Shown here piece by piece: positions 34,434 through 45,700 of a stretch of DNA of 64,000 nt. The translations under genes were made by a program, and so were the position numbers. The notes under the pieces are model-generated. The model worked only from the letters and a program-made list of their open reading frames with translations, was not told where the DNA came from and ran no database searches. The DNA comes from Massariosphaeria phaeospora (Eukaryota > Ascomycota > Dothideomycetes > Pleosporales): positions 620,001 to 684,000 of the forward strand of contig JAADJZ010000011.1 of the NCBI GenBank assembly GCA_011032825.1. The letters run 5' to 3'. The stretch's first letter is position 1. Every line of letters starts with the position of its first letter.

Positions 34434-36299
34434 ATGGACGTGCAACTCTACGTTTACGACCTGTCGCAGGTAAATGTCACTCAGTTTCTCACTATACCGC
34501 ATCACTGACAGCTTCAGGGCATGGCTCGCTCCATGTCTAGGCAATTTCTCGGTACGCAAATAGATGCCGTATACCATACCTCGATCGTGATGGATGGCAT
34601 AGAATACTTCTTCGGCCAAGGGGTGCACACCTGCCGCGCCGGCACTACGCACCATGGGAAGCCGATGGAGACGATCACCTTGGGCCAGACGGCGCTGCCT
34701 ATGGAAGTCATATTGGAGTACTTGGAGTCATTGAAGACGATATACACGGCCGAATCGTACGATCTCTTCCTGCACAATTGCAACAACTTCAGCAACGACT
34801 TCGCCATGTTTCTAGTGGGCAAGGGGATCCCTTCCCACATTACATCGCTCCCCCAGACGGTCCTCAACACCCCCTTCGGTCAGATGCTCAAACCTCAACT
34901 GGATGCCATGATGCGGCCCATCACTCAAGCTCCCGTTCCGCCGCGAGCAACTCCGTCTCGGGCACACCAGCCAAGCGTAGCTGCACAGCTAACGGCAAAG
35001 CCGGCACCGTTTTCAGCTTCAGAAGCAGAATTGGTTGAGGCGACTGGCAGGGTCAACAACGTCCGAACCATCCGAGAAGTTGACCGCCTTCTGGGGTTAA
35101 CAAAAGACCGCTGTGCCATCATCTTCTTCACGAGCTCCACGTGTGCACCCTGCAAGCTCGTATATCAGCCGTACGACGAGCTGGCCGCTGAGGCCGGCAA
35201 GAAATGCGTCTTCATCAAGATCGACTTCAGCCACGCAGAACGGACGATCAACATCAGGTACCCGAACGTCCGTGCAACACCTACTTTCATTACCTACCTC
35301 CACGGTGAGCAACAGGATGAATGGAGTGGAGCCGACCCGCGCCAGCTACGCAGTAACGTGCAGATACTGCTGGACGCTGCATTTCCGCCGCACCCACATT
35401 TCTCGAAGAGTGTCCCTACCTTCTTCAAGCAGAGCCAGCGACCCATCTCATACACCAAAATACCCCCGCTCGAAAAGGTGGTCGCAAAGATGGGCGAATT
35501 TGGCAAAGATCCTGCCGTGGCGTCAATCGTATCTTTTGTTGATGCTCGGGAGCGATTCGGAGCCATGGAGGCGCCACTTACCAAGTTGCCCCAGTTTGCC
35601 GATTTCTTGAGGCGAAGCACGTCAAGCCTGCCGCCGGATCTTCTCTTTACGTCATTGGACCTTCTGAGGATCACCTTGACCGACGTGCGAGTTGCCGGTT
35701 TTTTCGCGGAGGAGCACAGAGGCGCAACTGGAACCCCAGCAACAATAGCTCACATCCTCAACCACGTCAATGAGCTTGGGCCTTCAGCTCCATACCCGCT
35801 TCGCCTCACTACCCTACACCTGGCCTGTAATCTCTTCAGCTCGCCTCTCTTCATCCCGCACCTCCTCTCAGCACCACTATCCCCAACGCTGATATCAATC
35901 CTCACAACCGCCCTCCTCGACGACAAACACCCCGCTCTCAAAGCCTCAGCCCTGAGCCTCGCCATGAACTTCGCGTCATCAAACCACAAGATCCGCATGA
36001 AGCCATACAGCGCCAATCCTACGCCCTCTCTCTCTTCCGAATCAGAGCTAGACGAGTCCGAGCAAGTCGAGCTGCTCGCATCTCTACTGGAAACGCTTAG
36101 CTCCGAAGAAGCTTTCACGGACGTCAAGAAGATGGCGCTTATCTGCACGGGCTGGCTGGTGTATGCTGTCAATATGAACGGCGAATTGCGCGATCTGTGG
36201 AAGGTTATGGATGCTGCGGGGACGGTGGGCAAGCTCCAGGGGAAGGCGCTGGAGGACCGCATGCTGGTGAAGGAGGTGAAGAGTCTGCTGGAGGCTTGA
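34434..36299 (+). CDS. PPPDE (DeSI-type) peptidase - thioredoxin - PUL domain protein
   Basis: Three-domain protein of 605 aa encoded by exons 34434-34469 and 34518-36299; the first exon gives MDVQLYVYDLSQ, which is required to complete the PPPDE fold. PPPDE/DeSI domain, about 1-145: catalytic His32 (AVYHTSIV) and Cys100 (LFLHNCNNFSNDF), the usual permuted papain-like pair that removes SUMO or ubiquitin-like modifiers. Thioredoxin domain, about 180-290: the active-site motif CAPC at Cys221/Cys224 within FFTSSTCAPCK and the cis-Pro region RATPTFITY are intact. PUL domain, about 330-600: helical repeats (LLFTSLDLLRITL, LTTLHLACNLF, HPALKASALSLAMNF); PUL domains of Lub1/PLAP type bind Cdc48/p97. 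A role in Cdc48-linked deconjugation is inferred from architecture, not shown. Confidence 0.92.
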
Positions 36300-37311
36300 G
36301 CGAGTAAGGGGGCGAGTTTGCTATGTGTAGGGCTTGAGACGGGCTCAAGAATTTCTTAATCATGGTCGGTTGGTAGGGTGCTCATCACATAGATTTCCTA
36401 CTTCATCCGAAGAGTAAATACTCAAGACCGCGGGGAAATAACTAGTGTGCCTAGAAGATAGAATGTCTACCGTCAAGGTTCCTCGATGAATATCTGTAGT
36501 GCTGCTCTCACGTAATTGCCTGCTTGCTTCTTTACCTTGTCGCAGAGTGAAGTTATTTGATTCCTATCTCACGACTGCTGTTCCTCCACATGACGACGCC
36601 GTTGGCTTACATCGCTCAGCGCGCGAGAACGGAGATGGTTGTTCGGAACGAGGAGTCGCAACATTGGTTTATAGCTTGTAGTAGAAAAAACTAAATTAAG
36701 AGCGACCGTATCGCTATTTTATAGTTTAATATAGTCATAAGTGTTGTTGTAGGTTGGGGTTTAAGCTGAAATTGGATTTGACCTGCGAATTGGACTGAGG
36801 TGAAATTACGTGGTGGTATCTGCTATTAGAAAGTAAAATTAGTTGCGGGCTAGGTAACTTGCTTGTACTAACCTCTCATTTACAGGGAATACTATCTTAA
36901 TTCTAAACGAGCCCGAGTCGTCGCATTGAATATGGTTGCGGTTGATGGTGTTGGGTGGTTAGTCCAGCATATTATAATTGGCAATGACTGAATGAATGGT
37001 CTACCGTCAACTCAACCCAACTCTACTCGTGCAAACTCACAAAGGCTGACTGGTAGATATATCAGGAAGAATTCATAACATGTAATCATTGTTTCACGGT
37101 GGCATGTTGAACTCCTGTGCAGATCAGAGGTAGTTGCTGACTTGCTAGGTATCTACAGCTTGTAGCGGAGATTGTTCCCGTAAATCGTGTCTAATTTTCC
37201 CGTAAAAGCGTAGACGTCTTCCTGTGATTGCGTAAAACCGACCCGTCGCTGTTGACTCTAGTTCACTGTCCCCCTTTACACGCGAAGACTCTACCGCCCC
37301 GCCCATCTGGC
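36300..37311. other. AT-richer intergenic region
   Basis: Lies between the PPPDE gene and the KP4-like pair, convergent in orientation. 36670-36900 is notably AT-rich with many TA steps. The only frame (plus 36499-36681) is short and motif-free. It marks the left border of the KP4-like locus. No repeat element recognised. Confidence 0.45.
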
Positions 37312-37908
37312 CTATGACTTGCAGACCCTATTCCCACAGCCCTTCCGTACAAAGTTGATCGTGATCTCGCCCTTGTAGATATCGTCGCCAGAGAACGGCA
37401 CGCTGCCGCATTTGTCGCATTTCTTGATTAATTCTTTGACCTTGTGCTTGACGGACGCGCCGGAAATTTCTTGGCCTTTGGCCAGGAACTGCGGGAAGAT
37501 GCACAGGCCGTCCCACTTGGTGTGAATGGTTCCGAAGCAGTGGTTCGTGCACGCGATCTGCTCGCCGTTGACGTACCTGCCTTTGTCGGGTATTCCCAGG
37601 GCAATGGAGGCGAGCTCGGCTTGCCCCCCGCAGCTCATGCACATGATGCTGCCGCGGCAGTTGATGCCGAGGGAGGGGTTCAAGACCGAGGCGACGGTGG
37701 AGGTGCCCGGGGCGGTATCGTCGTCAGCGTAGTATGTACTGGGGAGGTAGTTGTCGTTCGCCATGTCGTCGTCGAGGCTGAGGAGGCCGGCATTGTCGTT
37801 TGGGTTGGTGAGACCGTTGGTGTTGGCGTTGTCGACGGGGTTGGGGAGCGCCACGGCCCAGATGGTTGAGCTGAAGGCGAGGACCGTGGCGAGGATGGAG
37901 ACTTTCAT
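37312..37908 (-). CDS. Secreted KP4-like cysteine-rich protein, copy 1
   Basis: Member of the KP4-like killer-protein family; KP4 itself is a secreted antifungal protein of Ustilago maydis that affects calcium channels. Single exon, 198 aa. The start at 37908 is chosen because it begins a signal peptide (MKVSILATVLAFSSTIWAVA); an upstream in-frame ATG at 38055 would bury it. An acidic Asn/Asp-rich spacer runs to residue 79. The KP4-like domain begins at LGINCRGS (80-87) and has ten cysteines, the count known for KP4, ending in RKGCGNRVCKS. It is a close relative of the next gene upstream, on the same strand. Intact, with no stops or frameshifts. Whether it is toxic, and to what, cannot be told from sequence. 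Confidence 0.88.
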   Translation of the reverse strand: MKVSILATVLAFSSTIWAVALPNPVDNANTNGLTNPNDNAGLLSLDDDMANDNYLPSTYYADDDTAPGTSTVASVLNPSLGINCRGSIMCMSCGGQAELASIALGIPDKGRYVNGEQIACTNHCFGTIHTKWDGLCIFPQFLAKGQEISGASVKHKVKELIKKCDKCGSVPFSGDDIYKGEITINFVRKGCGNRVCKS

Positions 37909-38236
37909 GGTGGGAGAGGTGCGTAGTTTGTGGATGGATGAAAGACTTTCGGGTGTTGGATGAGAGTGGGGAGGAAGGGAAAGAGTCGAAGCGAGGGACG
38001 GGGGAGGCTTATTTAGATAGGAAGGGAACTCACGACGGATAGGTACGTATGCCAAGACGTAACTTTACCTAAGACTGTCGGCGTGGCTGCCTTCACTTAC
38101 TTCACTTACCCACTACGTGGTAGGGAGAGACTCTCATTCTATCTATCTTGTAGTTGTTTTCACATGAGTTTCTCATGCACAAGCTTGAGCCGGACAAGCT
38201 CGTCCAATCCTTCCCCACTGCCGATTGAAGAACCCG
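37909..38236. other. Spacer between the two KP4-like genes
   Basis: A 328-bp spacer that must hold the terminator of copy 2 and the promoter of copy 1. A TATA-like CTAAATAAG (minus strand, about 38010-38018) lies roughly 100 bp upstream of the copy 1 start. Confidence 0.5.
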
Positions 38237-38752
38237 CTAGGACCTGCAGACCCTATTGCCACACCCCTTCCTCACGTAGTTGACCGTAACCTCGCCGTCG
38301 TTGACATCCGGCGTGTAGAGCGGAATACTGCCACACCAAGGACAGTGCTTTACGGCTTCGAGTTCCCTGACCTTGGCCTTGACCACCTTGCCCGAAATCT
38401 CGCGTCCTCGCGTTTTCTGCGTGAAGATGCAGACTCCCTGCCAGCCGAGGCCCAAGAAATCGCAGCGCGTGCACGCGATTTTCTCGCCTTCCTTGTACAT
38501 CACATTGTCAGGGATCTTGTCGAGGTGGACCATAACTTCCTTGAGTCTGCTGCAGCTAAAGCAGAAGGCGCTGCCGTGGCAATTGATGCCGAGAGCAGTT
38601 TGGGCCACATCGAAGGTCGAGGCGTTGTTGGGGGAGGTAGTAGGGATGACGTCGGCTGAGTTGTCGACGGGTGAAGTCGTGCCGTCTCGGGGAAGGACCA
38701 CAGCCCAGGCCATGCCAAAGGCAAGCATCGTGGCTAGAATTGAAATTTTCAT
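38237..38752 (-). CDS. Secreted KP4-like cysteine-rich protein, copy 2
   Basis: Tandem paralogue of the previous gene; single exon, 171 aa. The signal peptide MKISILATMLAFGMAWAVVL is nearly the same as in copy 1. The acidic spacer is shorter (about 21-53), and the domain starts LGINCHGS at 54. It has ten cysteines in the same order and the same C-terminal block, VRKGCGNRVCRS. The middle is more diverged (KIPDNVMYKEGEKIAC versus GIPDKGRYVNGEQIAC), so the duplication is not recent. Function is inferred from the KP4-like fold only; such proteins occur scattered among plant-associated and soil fungi. Confidence 0.88.
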   Translation of the reverse strand: MKISILATMLAFGMAWAVVLPRDGTTSPVDNSADVIPTTSPNNASTFDVAQTALGINCHGSAFCFSCSRLKEVMVHLDKIPDNVMYKEGEKIACTRCDFLGLGWQGVCIFTQKTRGREISGKVVKAKVRELEAVKHCPWCGSIPLYTPDVNDGEVTVNYVRKGCGNRVCRS

Positions 38753-39384
38753 GATGAAGTCAGGGAGTTGTAGAATGCCTGTTTAGCGGAAAATGAAGTA
38801 TTGAGCGGGTGAGAGAGAAGGGAAAGAAGGGAAGAGGATAAGAACAAGAGAGGGATCTATGTAGGAGGCACGCGAGTAACCAATAAGAGATACGTGGTTA
38901 AGGCCCTCATTCACATAATGTCGTATGCAAACAGGTTGGAAACGCTAGCGAGAACTCGGACCTAAGTTACTAATGCGAGGGATATTTAATTGGGGCGACT
39001 AGAGCGTGAATGCAGGAAATCTATTAGAGCTCGGGACGACCATCTCTGCTGTGTTTTTCCACTTGACAATATACGGTGAAGGAGCCAGGTTCTATATTTC
39101 ATCTCTCGAAATATCTGTGACAGTGGTAATAAGGGTTCCAGGCATGCTCTCGTTCTCCGGCTCCGCTCGCCGAAGGCTTACGTCGTTCAGTGTTCACCCA
39201 GCCCTGAGGCCGGGGCTCCCTCTTTCAAAGCACACACGGGCGTCGGCGGCAATGCACTTGGATGTTTTTCAAAAAGGCTTGCATTCTCAAAATCTGTCCC
39301 AAACTCCAGATAATGCATTGACATGGCAGTATACACCGACCATCATACAGAGATATCCTTTCCCATCATCTCGAACCCCGCGGC
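38753..39384. other. Intergenic region upstream of KP4-like copy 2
   Basis: Presumed promoter of copy 2 on the left and 3' UTR of the mitoribosomal gene on the right. The frame at plus 39006-39392 has no motif. Nothing else seen. Confidence 0.5.
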
Positions 39385-39823
39385 TTATCTGAAGCTCGCA
39401 TGCCCAGGAACGTCCTTGATCTCCTCAAACTTGGTACCCATCTTGACGATCGAGTACCGTATGAGTCGCGGATCGAGCGACATGGTGCGTCGTAAGGAAT
39501 GTTGTGTCCGGGCGCTCGAATCGAATCGCATGATGAAGTGGTGGCCGACGTGGTGCGTCGATTGGAGTTTCTTCGCCGGCTTGGGGAGGAGGAAGGTGCC
39601 CCAGTTGGTGACGCCGCGCACTACGCCGTTCTTCTCGAGGATGATTTTGCCGGCCGTTTTGGCGATTCTGCAGGCGTTAGGGATGGGATAACCGGTGGGA
39701 GGATAGAGGGAGTAGGTACTCTTTGACCTCGGAGAGACGGCCGGGGCGGACCTGCGGTTGTCAGCTATGTCGTAGAGATATACGGGAATCTGCACTCACC
39801 ACGCCAATCATTTCATACAACAT
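39385..39823 (-). CDS. MRP17: Mitochondrial small-subunit ribosomal protein bS6m (Mrp17)
   Basis: Component of the mitochondrial ribosome small subunit, bacterial S6 family. Exons are complement 39800-39823, 39720-39751 and 39385-39667, giving 112 aa, a normal length. The spliced start reads MLYEMIGVVRPGRLSEVKEIAKTAG, joining eight codons, a 32-bp micro-exon and the main exon. Then come the conserved GGVVRGxTNWG-like block (NGVVRGVTNWGTFLLPKP) and HHFIMRFDSSARTQHSLRRTM. The protein lacks an obvious cleavable presequence, as is common for this family. It is divergent from the glycine cleavage H gene, with 172 bp between start codons. Confidence 0.93.
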
Positions 39824-39995
39824 GGCGCCTACTCGTAATGTTTCCTGTTGAGTCGCCAGAAAGTTCGAGGTCGGGGAATTCGCGTCGGCCCCGGTTCTTG
39901 GCGCTTGGCGTCCCCTCCGCATTCGCCTCGTCATAGCGGGTGCGGATATCGAAGCTCCACCGACTTTCGGCTCACACCTTGCCCACACATTCACC
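39824..39995. promoter_or_regulatory. Putative bidirectional promoter of two mitochondrial genes
   Basis: Only 172 bp separate the divergent start codons of MRP17 and the glycine cleavage H gene, so both promoters and leaders must fit here or overlap the genes. I see no TATA box. The GAATTCGCGTCGGCC and CGGTTCTTGG stretches are GC-rich. Confidence 0.6.
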
Positions 39996-40666
39996 ATGGC
40001 AGCTCGTTTTTCCGTAGCACGCGCGGCTCGTCAATTGAGCTCTTCTGCAGCTCGCAGACCATCTTCCCGCGTAACATCACCATGTCAGCGCTGGCAAGCA
40101 GCAGCTCCCGTTGAGCGACGGCTATTCTCGGTATCTGCCGCAGGTCAGCAAATTTGGATACAGCAATTGAGCACGATTGCGACTTTATGGGCCGAAACTA
40201 AGTGTGCGCAGTCAAAGAGAAGAAGTACACCGAGGACCACGAGTGGATTGAGCTGTCTCCTGACGGCAAGACCTGTACGTTTGGTGTAGTCGAGCTCAAG
40301 CTTTCCAGCTTCCCGATATCGAAACGACTTCGCATCTGACCGCCCCTTCTAGACACCCTCGGAATTTCTTCGTACGCCGCAAATCAACTGGGAGATGTCG
40401 TCTACGCCGAACTTCCTAAGGTCGACCTCGAGATCAACGCCGGAGACGCTATCGGCGCCGTGGAGTCGGTCAAATCCGCCTCGGACATCCTGACGCCGGT
40501 TGGGGGCAAAGTTACCGAAATCAACAGGGTGTTGGAAGAGAAACCTGGCCAGCTGAACAAGGACCCAGAAGGCGAAGGCTGGATCGCCAAAGTGGAAGCC
40601 GCGGGTGAGCCGGAAGGCAAGCTGATGAGCAAGCAGGAGTACACTGCCTTCATCGAGGAGGCATAG
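39996..40666 (+). CDS. GCV3: Glycine cleavage system H protein, mitochondrial
   Basis: Lipoyl carrier of the glycine decarboxylase complex; it shuttles the aminomethyl group between the P, T and L proteins in the mitochondrial matrix and its lipoyl arm also feeds lipoate metabolism. Exons are 39996-40143, 40212-40274 and 40353-40666, giving 174 aa. The N-terminus is an Arg/Ser/Ala-rich mitochondrial presequence (MAARFSVARAARQLSSSAAR). The mature part reads KYTEDHEWIEL, then GISSYAANQLGDVVYAELP and the lipoylation site GAVESVKSASD with Lys111. The ending is EGWIAKVE...LMSKQEYTAFIEEA. All family landmarks are present. Confidence 0.95.
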
Positions 40667-41003
40667 GTCTAGAGGATGTACTGTTGATATATACCCGGGA
40701 CAGGACATGGCATAAATCAGTTTTCAACAACATCATCATCATCATGGGGGACATACTATTGAGTCCTTGAAGAGTAGCAAATTATCGGAACATCAACACC
40801 CAAACCTCTGCCATAATTCGTTGCCGATGCGTACCTAGGTGATCACACCTGTCACCTTTACTACTTCCAGAAAAAGTCGATGAGCTTACATATTCCTCCA
40901 AGACTTCTACACTACAAAAGAATTGCGTACGGTCTATTACAATTGGGTAACGGATTCTGCCAGAGCACTACACTACGATCCATCTGCTTAAGTCTCCTGT
41001 CTA
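40667..41003. other. Convergent 3' UTR space
   Basis: Lies between the stops of GCV3 and the oxidoreductase gene. It contains a CATCAT run at about 40732-40744. No gene. Confidence 0.55.
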
Positions 41004-42023
41004 CTACTCGTCATTCACGATCTGAATTACCACCTTCCCCCTCGCATGGCCCGTAGCAGTCCTCGCAAACGCTTTCTCATACTCCTCAATCCTCCACACC
41101 GAGTCCACCCGCGTTTTAACCAACCCCTTCGTCATCAACCTGCCAATAGCCTCCAACTCCTTGCTCCTAGGCTCCATAATGAACCAAAAACTCTTGACCC
41201 CCTCCGGCTTCCCGCCATCAGGCTCCCTAAACCCGGGCACCACCGAAATATACGCCCCATCCCCCTTGACCGCAGCCCACCCCTCCATAACATTCTTGTC
41301 CCCACCCACACACCCAAACACCAAATCGAACTTCCGCGCCCCATCCCCACCAATCCACTCTTCAACCGACATCTTCGTATAATCCACAACTTCATCAATG
41401 CCAATCGACTTCAAGAACTCTTCATTCCGCCCGCTCGCCGTGCCGACCACATGCGCGTCCGCCAACTTAGCAAACTGCACCGCGAACAATCCGACGCCGC
41501 CCGCAGCACCCAGAACAAGCACTCTCTTCCCCGCTGCCAGCTGCCCGCCGAGCACCTCGCCCTCCGCACCCACACGCGGCGCGTTAGCCAACCCGCCCGT
41601 CAACCCGCCGTGCTCGAACAGCGCCTGCCACGCCGTATGCGCGCTCATCGGCACGCTCGCCGCATCCACCATCGACAGCCCCTCCGGCACCAGCGCCGCC
41701 TCGCTCGGCAAGATAGTTGCGAACTCGCGCGCCGTGCCATCGCGGTCACCGCGTACGCGGCCGAAGACGCGGTCGCCGGGCTGGAAAGGCGAGTGCGGGA
41801 CCGTGGTGAGGATCGTGCCTGAGACGTCGAAGCAGGGGGTGTGGTGCGTGGGCCAGTCGACGTAGGGGCCCCAAGTTAACTCGCCGTTGGTGATGGCGGT
41901 GCTGTGGACGGCGAGGAGGTGTTCATTTGGCGGGGAGGGGAGAGGCGCGGTGGTGGAGAGGGAGAGGGTGGTGGTGGTGGTGTTGAAGATGAGGGATTTT
42001 TGGTGGGTGGGGAGGGGAGACAT
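41004..42023 (-). CDS. MDR-superfamily oxidoreductase (quinone reductase-like)
   Basis: NAD(P)H-dependent medium-chain dehydrogenase/reductase, 339 aa in one exon, the normal length. The N-terminal GroES-like fold (HSTAITNGELTWGPYVDWPTH, then PGDRVFGRV) has no structural-zinc cysteine cluster, which places it with the zinc-free quinone-oxidoreductase branch. The cofactor site is LGAAGGVGLFAVQFAK, followed by VVGTASGRNEEFLKSIGIDEVVDY. The C-terminal part (GLVKTRVDSVWRIEEYEKAFART, GHARGKVVIQI) matches the family ending. The substrate is unknown; no neighbouring biosynthetic genes suggest one. A CTATATAC TATA-like element lies about 55 bp upstream (about 42074-42081). Confidence 0.9.
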   Translation of the reverse strand: MSPLPTHQKSLIFNTTTTTLSLSTTAPLPSPPNEHLLAVHSTAITNGELTWGPYVDWPTHHTPCFDVSGTILTTVPHSPFQPGDRVFGRVRGDRDGTAREFATILPSEAALVPEGLSMVDAASVPMSAHTAWQALFEHGGLTGGLANAPRVGAEGEVLGGQLAAGKRVLVLGAAGGVGLFAVQFAKLADAHVVGTASGRNEEFLKSIGIDEVVDYTKMSVEEWIGGDGARKFDLVFGCVGGDKNVMEGWAAVKGDGAYISVVPGFREPDGGKPEGVKSFWFIMEPRSKELEAIGRLMTKGLVKTRVDSVWRIEEYEKAFARTATGHARGKVVIQIVNDE

Positions 42024-42788
42024 GGTGGGTGGATTGCGTCAGGCTGGAGGGAGATATATGTGGTTGTTCTTGGGTATATAGGTACAAGCTTGAAGATTTG
42101 AACTGAAGACTCGTTGTGGTGATGAAATTCAACTACCTTCTCCTACTCGTCTTTTATACGCTCTGTCAACCTTACCCTAAACGCAGCTCCCGATATCTTT
42201 TCCTTCCCACGCTACCACCGCTCCGCTCCGTCCACACACCCGAGTCACCGATTCGATTCCCTCCGAAGAGCCCCCTAAGCCACCCCGTTATCTTCCGCAG
42301 TCCACAATCCACCCATGACTACCACCGCACGAACCGTCCAGCAGCAAAGACGCCTCAGCACGTCATCTGCCGCTTGTATAGTGGTAGAAGCCGAACACGC
42401 AAACCCGAGGATACCCCGTAATATGCATACGAGGGCCACACGCCAGGAAGGCTCCAACCGTGGTGACGAAGAGTGAGTAAGCACATTGCATGGACAGCGA
42501 AGAATTCTCAATATATGGGAAACAGCGAGCTGCGGCCTCACCTGAAGGATTTCGGCATCTCGGATAGTTTTGGTCGGTAAGAGGAGAGGTTGGTTGCTGG
42601 GCTTGGCAAGAAAATATTCAGCTTTAGAAGAGACAGGGCCGGCACAGGGGCAGGATAGACGACATGGAAACTCCTTTTTGTTATTGAGTAAATCTGACAC
42701 GCTAGAAACCAACACGTATTTCCTGCCTCGCTCAACGCGTCCTAGAAACCACCAACAATCATGCCACCGAATGCAACGCTACAACTAC
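42024..42788. other. Intergenic region
   Basis: Contains the promoter of the oxidoreductase gene (minus) on the left and the NUP192 3' UTR on the right. Short frames on both strands show no motif. Confidence 0.5.
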
Positions 42789-45700
42789 CTACGAAAACAT
42801 ATTCGCTCGGGCCTTCTTCGTGCTCGACGAGTCTTCGTACTACGGCCAAGTTAGTGATTCATTCCCAACGAGGATCGGCATGTGCATTGCGCTTACCTGC
42901 AAAAACCCCGTGATATCCACCAAAACCGTGTAGCAATCCACCAAATCGAGCAAATCCTGCTGCGCGCCGATATCCTGGCCGGCTCCCACATTCACACTGC
43001 GCTTGAAGATAGCCACCATGCTATGGCGATTCAGCTTCAGGAACTCGCGCGCCTGGAACACAGTCTGGTCGTTCTGGCGGCCGCGGGCGATGACGGCGGC
43101 GTTGATGACGCGCAGGACCGCGAGCATGAGTTCGTAGTATTTCTTGAGGGCGTTGGCGTTGTCGAACTCGAGGCCGATGTCGGGATCGACATCGAAGATG
43201 CGCGATTCGCGGATTGCGGGGAAGAGCCCGGCGTTGAGGACGTATGCGGCGCCTGGCCGCGTCTGGCATATGCGGAGGAGGAGGGCGAGAGTGGCGTCGT
43301 AGTAGGAGAGGAGCATCGAGACCTGCGGAGCAGCAGCGGCTTTCAACTCCTCGGGGATGTGCTTGATATTGTCGACTAGCACACCGACAAAGTTCAGTGA
43401 TACGAAAGTCTCTAGCACATACTTCGATTCTTGGCGGATGGCTACCGTTTCGAGTGCGCTTAGCAGGAGCAGAGATGAGACTTTACATGTGCCTTGCCCG
43501 CTGTAGGCATCGTCGCAGATAACTTCAAGTAGATGGCCGCCGCAGTTCTTGACTGTGTGTAGGGTATGTCGACCGAGGGCGGAGCCCTTGGTGGCTTTAT
43601 TGAAGGTGCCTTGGATGTATCGGAAACAGATCTGGTAGCAGTATTCCCGAAGCTCGACTGTGGATACAGGGCTGTAAACGCCAACAAGCGCGGCACGGAA
43701 AAGCTGCGAAAGTCGGTCATTTGCGAAATCGCCTTTCCTCGTCTTCTCAAACGCGGTCGAGTCGAAGTCAACTTTCTGGATCAAAGCCTCGGCAAGACTG
43801 GCAAGCTGTAGAGCCGTGAAGATATCATCGTTATACGACGCGTCAAGCTTGGGCAGGATTACTTGCAATGTCTGAAAAATGAACGAAGTCCTTGTGCTAA
43901 CGTCGAACTCACAGCTCTCAAGTGTGACTGTCAGTAGCTGGACCCACGATCGCAGGATATCCTTGTGATAGCGGGTGAGTTGCTCGCGACGGTTCCAATC
44001 CTCGAAAATGTTGAGCACCAGCTGCGCCTCGTCGGCCATTTGCGTCTTTTCTGCCTCATCCTTGAACGTATTATCTTTTCTCCAAGACTTCATTCTCAGC
44101 AGAAGCAATTGCTCTACCAATGGTAGCGCGTAGACAATTATCCCGTCTTTTTCTTCCTGGCAGATGGACAGGTTCACTCCCTCTAGTAGCTTGTGCTGGT
44201 CTGGTAGGGGTCGCTCAGACCACTGTAACTGAATGAAATCGAACAAGGCGAAGATGTCGTGGTTGGGCACCGGATCTTCGCCAGGTCGGATTGTAGACCC
44301 TAAAAGCATTGATTGTATTCGAGATCTCATTGTCGGCATGCCCTCCCTCACGGTGAGGCGCAGTTCTCGTGAAGTGTAATCCAGATAAGCAGCACGTTGC
44401 TGGAGGAAGTTTTGTAAGGCTGTTCCGGGAGACTTAGAAAAGAACTCAGACCATTCCATAGTTGCTTGCTCTTCGATTGCTTGTGACAGAGAGATCCCAT
44501 CCCAAAGGGTATCAGGGTTAATGAGCATCAAATCGGGGGCATGCTGGAACAGAAGCTCGTTGTGTCTTAGCTCATCCATGACAATAGCGCTAGTGAGTGG
44601 GGACTTCCAGAGCCGCTGTAGAATGTCCCAACACCGTGTTTTGATGGTTGATCTCCAAGATATGAATGTTGTACCATCCCAGTCCGGGTAAGTATGTGCG
44701 AGGACTAGAATGGAGTGAAATAATGAGCGTTGATGCTGCCATAGACCATCTTCAGTGATCCGAACGGTTGTGCTACCACAGGAGAATCCAAGAAGAACAT
44801 GAGCTATTGTGGGTCGAAGTGAGACCGCAGTGATGCAGCTATTAATGAAGTCAAGAATTTTCAACTTCACAACATACCCTGGTGCTTCGGGACCGGCATC
44901 GAGCTCTTCTTCGCTACTCTGCATCAAGTTGAACAGGCTACGTCCGATTCGTTCCGCCTCATTATCTTTTTCCAGGATGCCTACAATCTTGCTACGGCCA
45001 GAGCGTTGACCAAATCCAGCGGGAGAGACGGCAAGCTTTCGAGACGAGGCGAGTTTCTCGAGAAGCTGGAGGGAGGCGATGGTGAGTGCCTCATGCCCGG
45101 TCCCACAGTAAAGACCAAGATCGACAATGATCTGGAGATTATTAAGAATAGCATCCTCGAATGACGCAAGTGACAGATTCGAGACAGCAGTATGTTGGAT
45201 GGAAGCTTGTTGTTTGATCACGGGCCTGACGATGTCCAGATAGGTGGCCTGTAGTCGCATGACTAAGTCCATGACTTCAATGCTCAACATCAAGGACTGT
45301 ACCAGGGGTGAATCCGACGCTGCAGCATCGACTTCATCGACACTGTGGTGGGAGGCAGCAAATAACGATTTCAATACCTTATCGTTGAACAACCACTCAA
45401 TGACGCGCGTGAATGGATGGAGCGTGACGTAGGCTACGAGCGACGAGGGGTCAATGACGGAATCCACCGGAATACTAGTCTTGTTCGCAAAGACAACAAG
45501 ATTCTCGTTGAAGGTCGAAAGACACGTAGCTATGAGGCGTAGGCAAGTCCATCGCATAACGTTGCGCTGTAATGTATCTTGTACTTCGGGACACCGTTCC
45601 GCAAATACTTGATGCATGGCGAAATCGATGTATTTTTCAATGCCGGGCATCCTCCTCGTAGAGCTTAGACTCTCAGGGAATGGCAAAGTGTCATTGAGGC

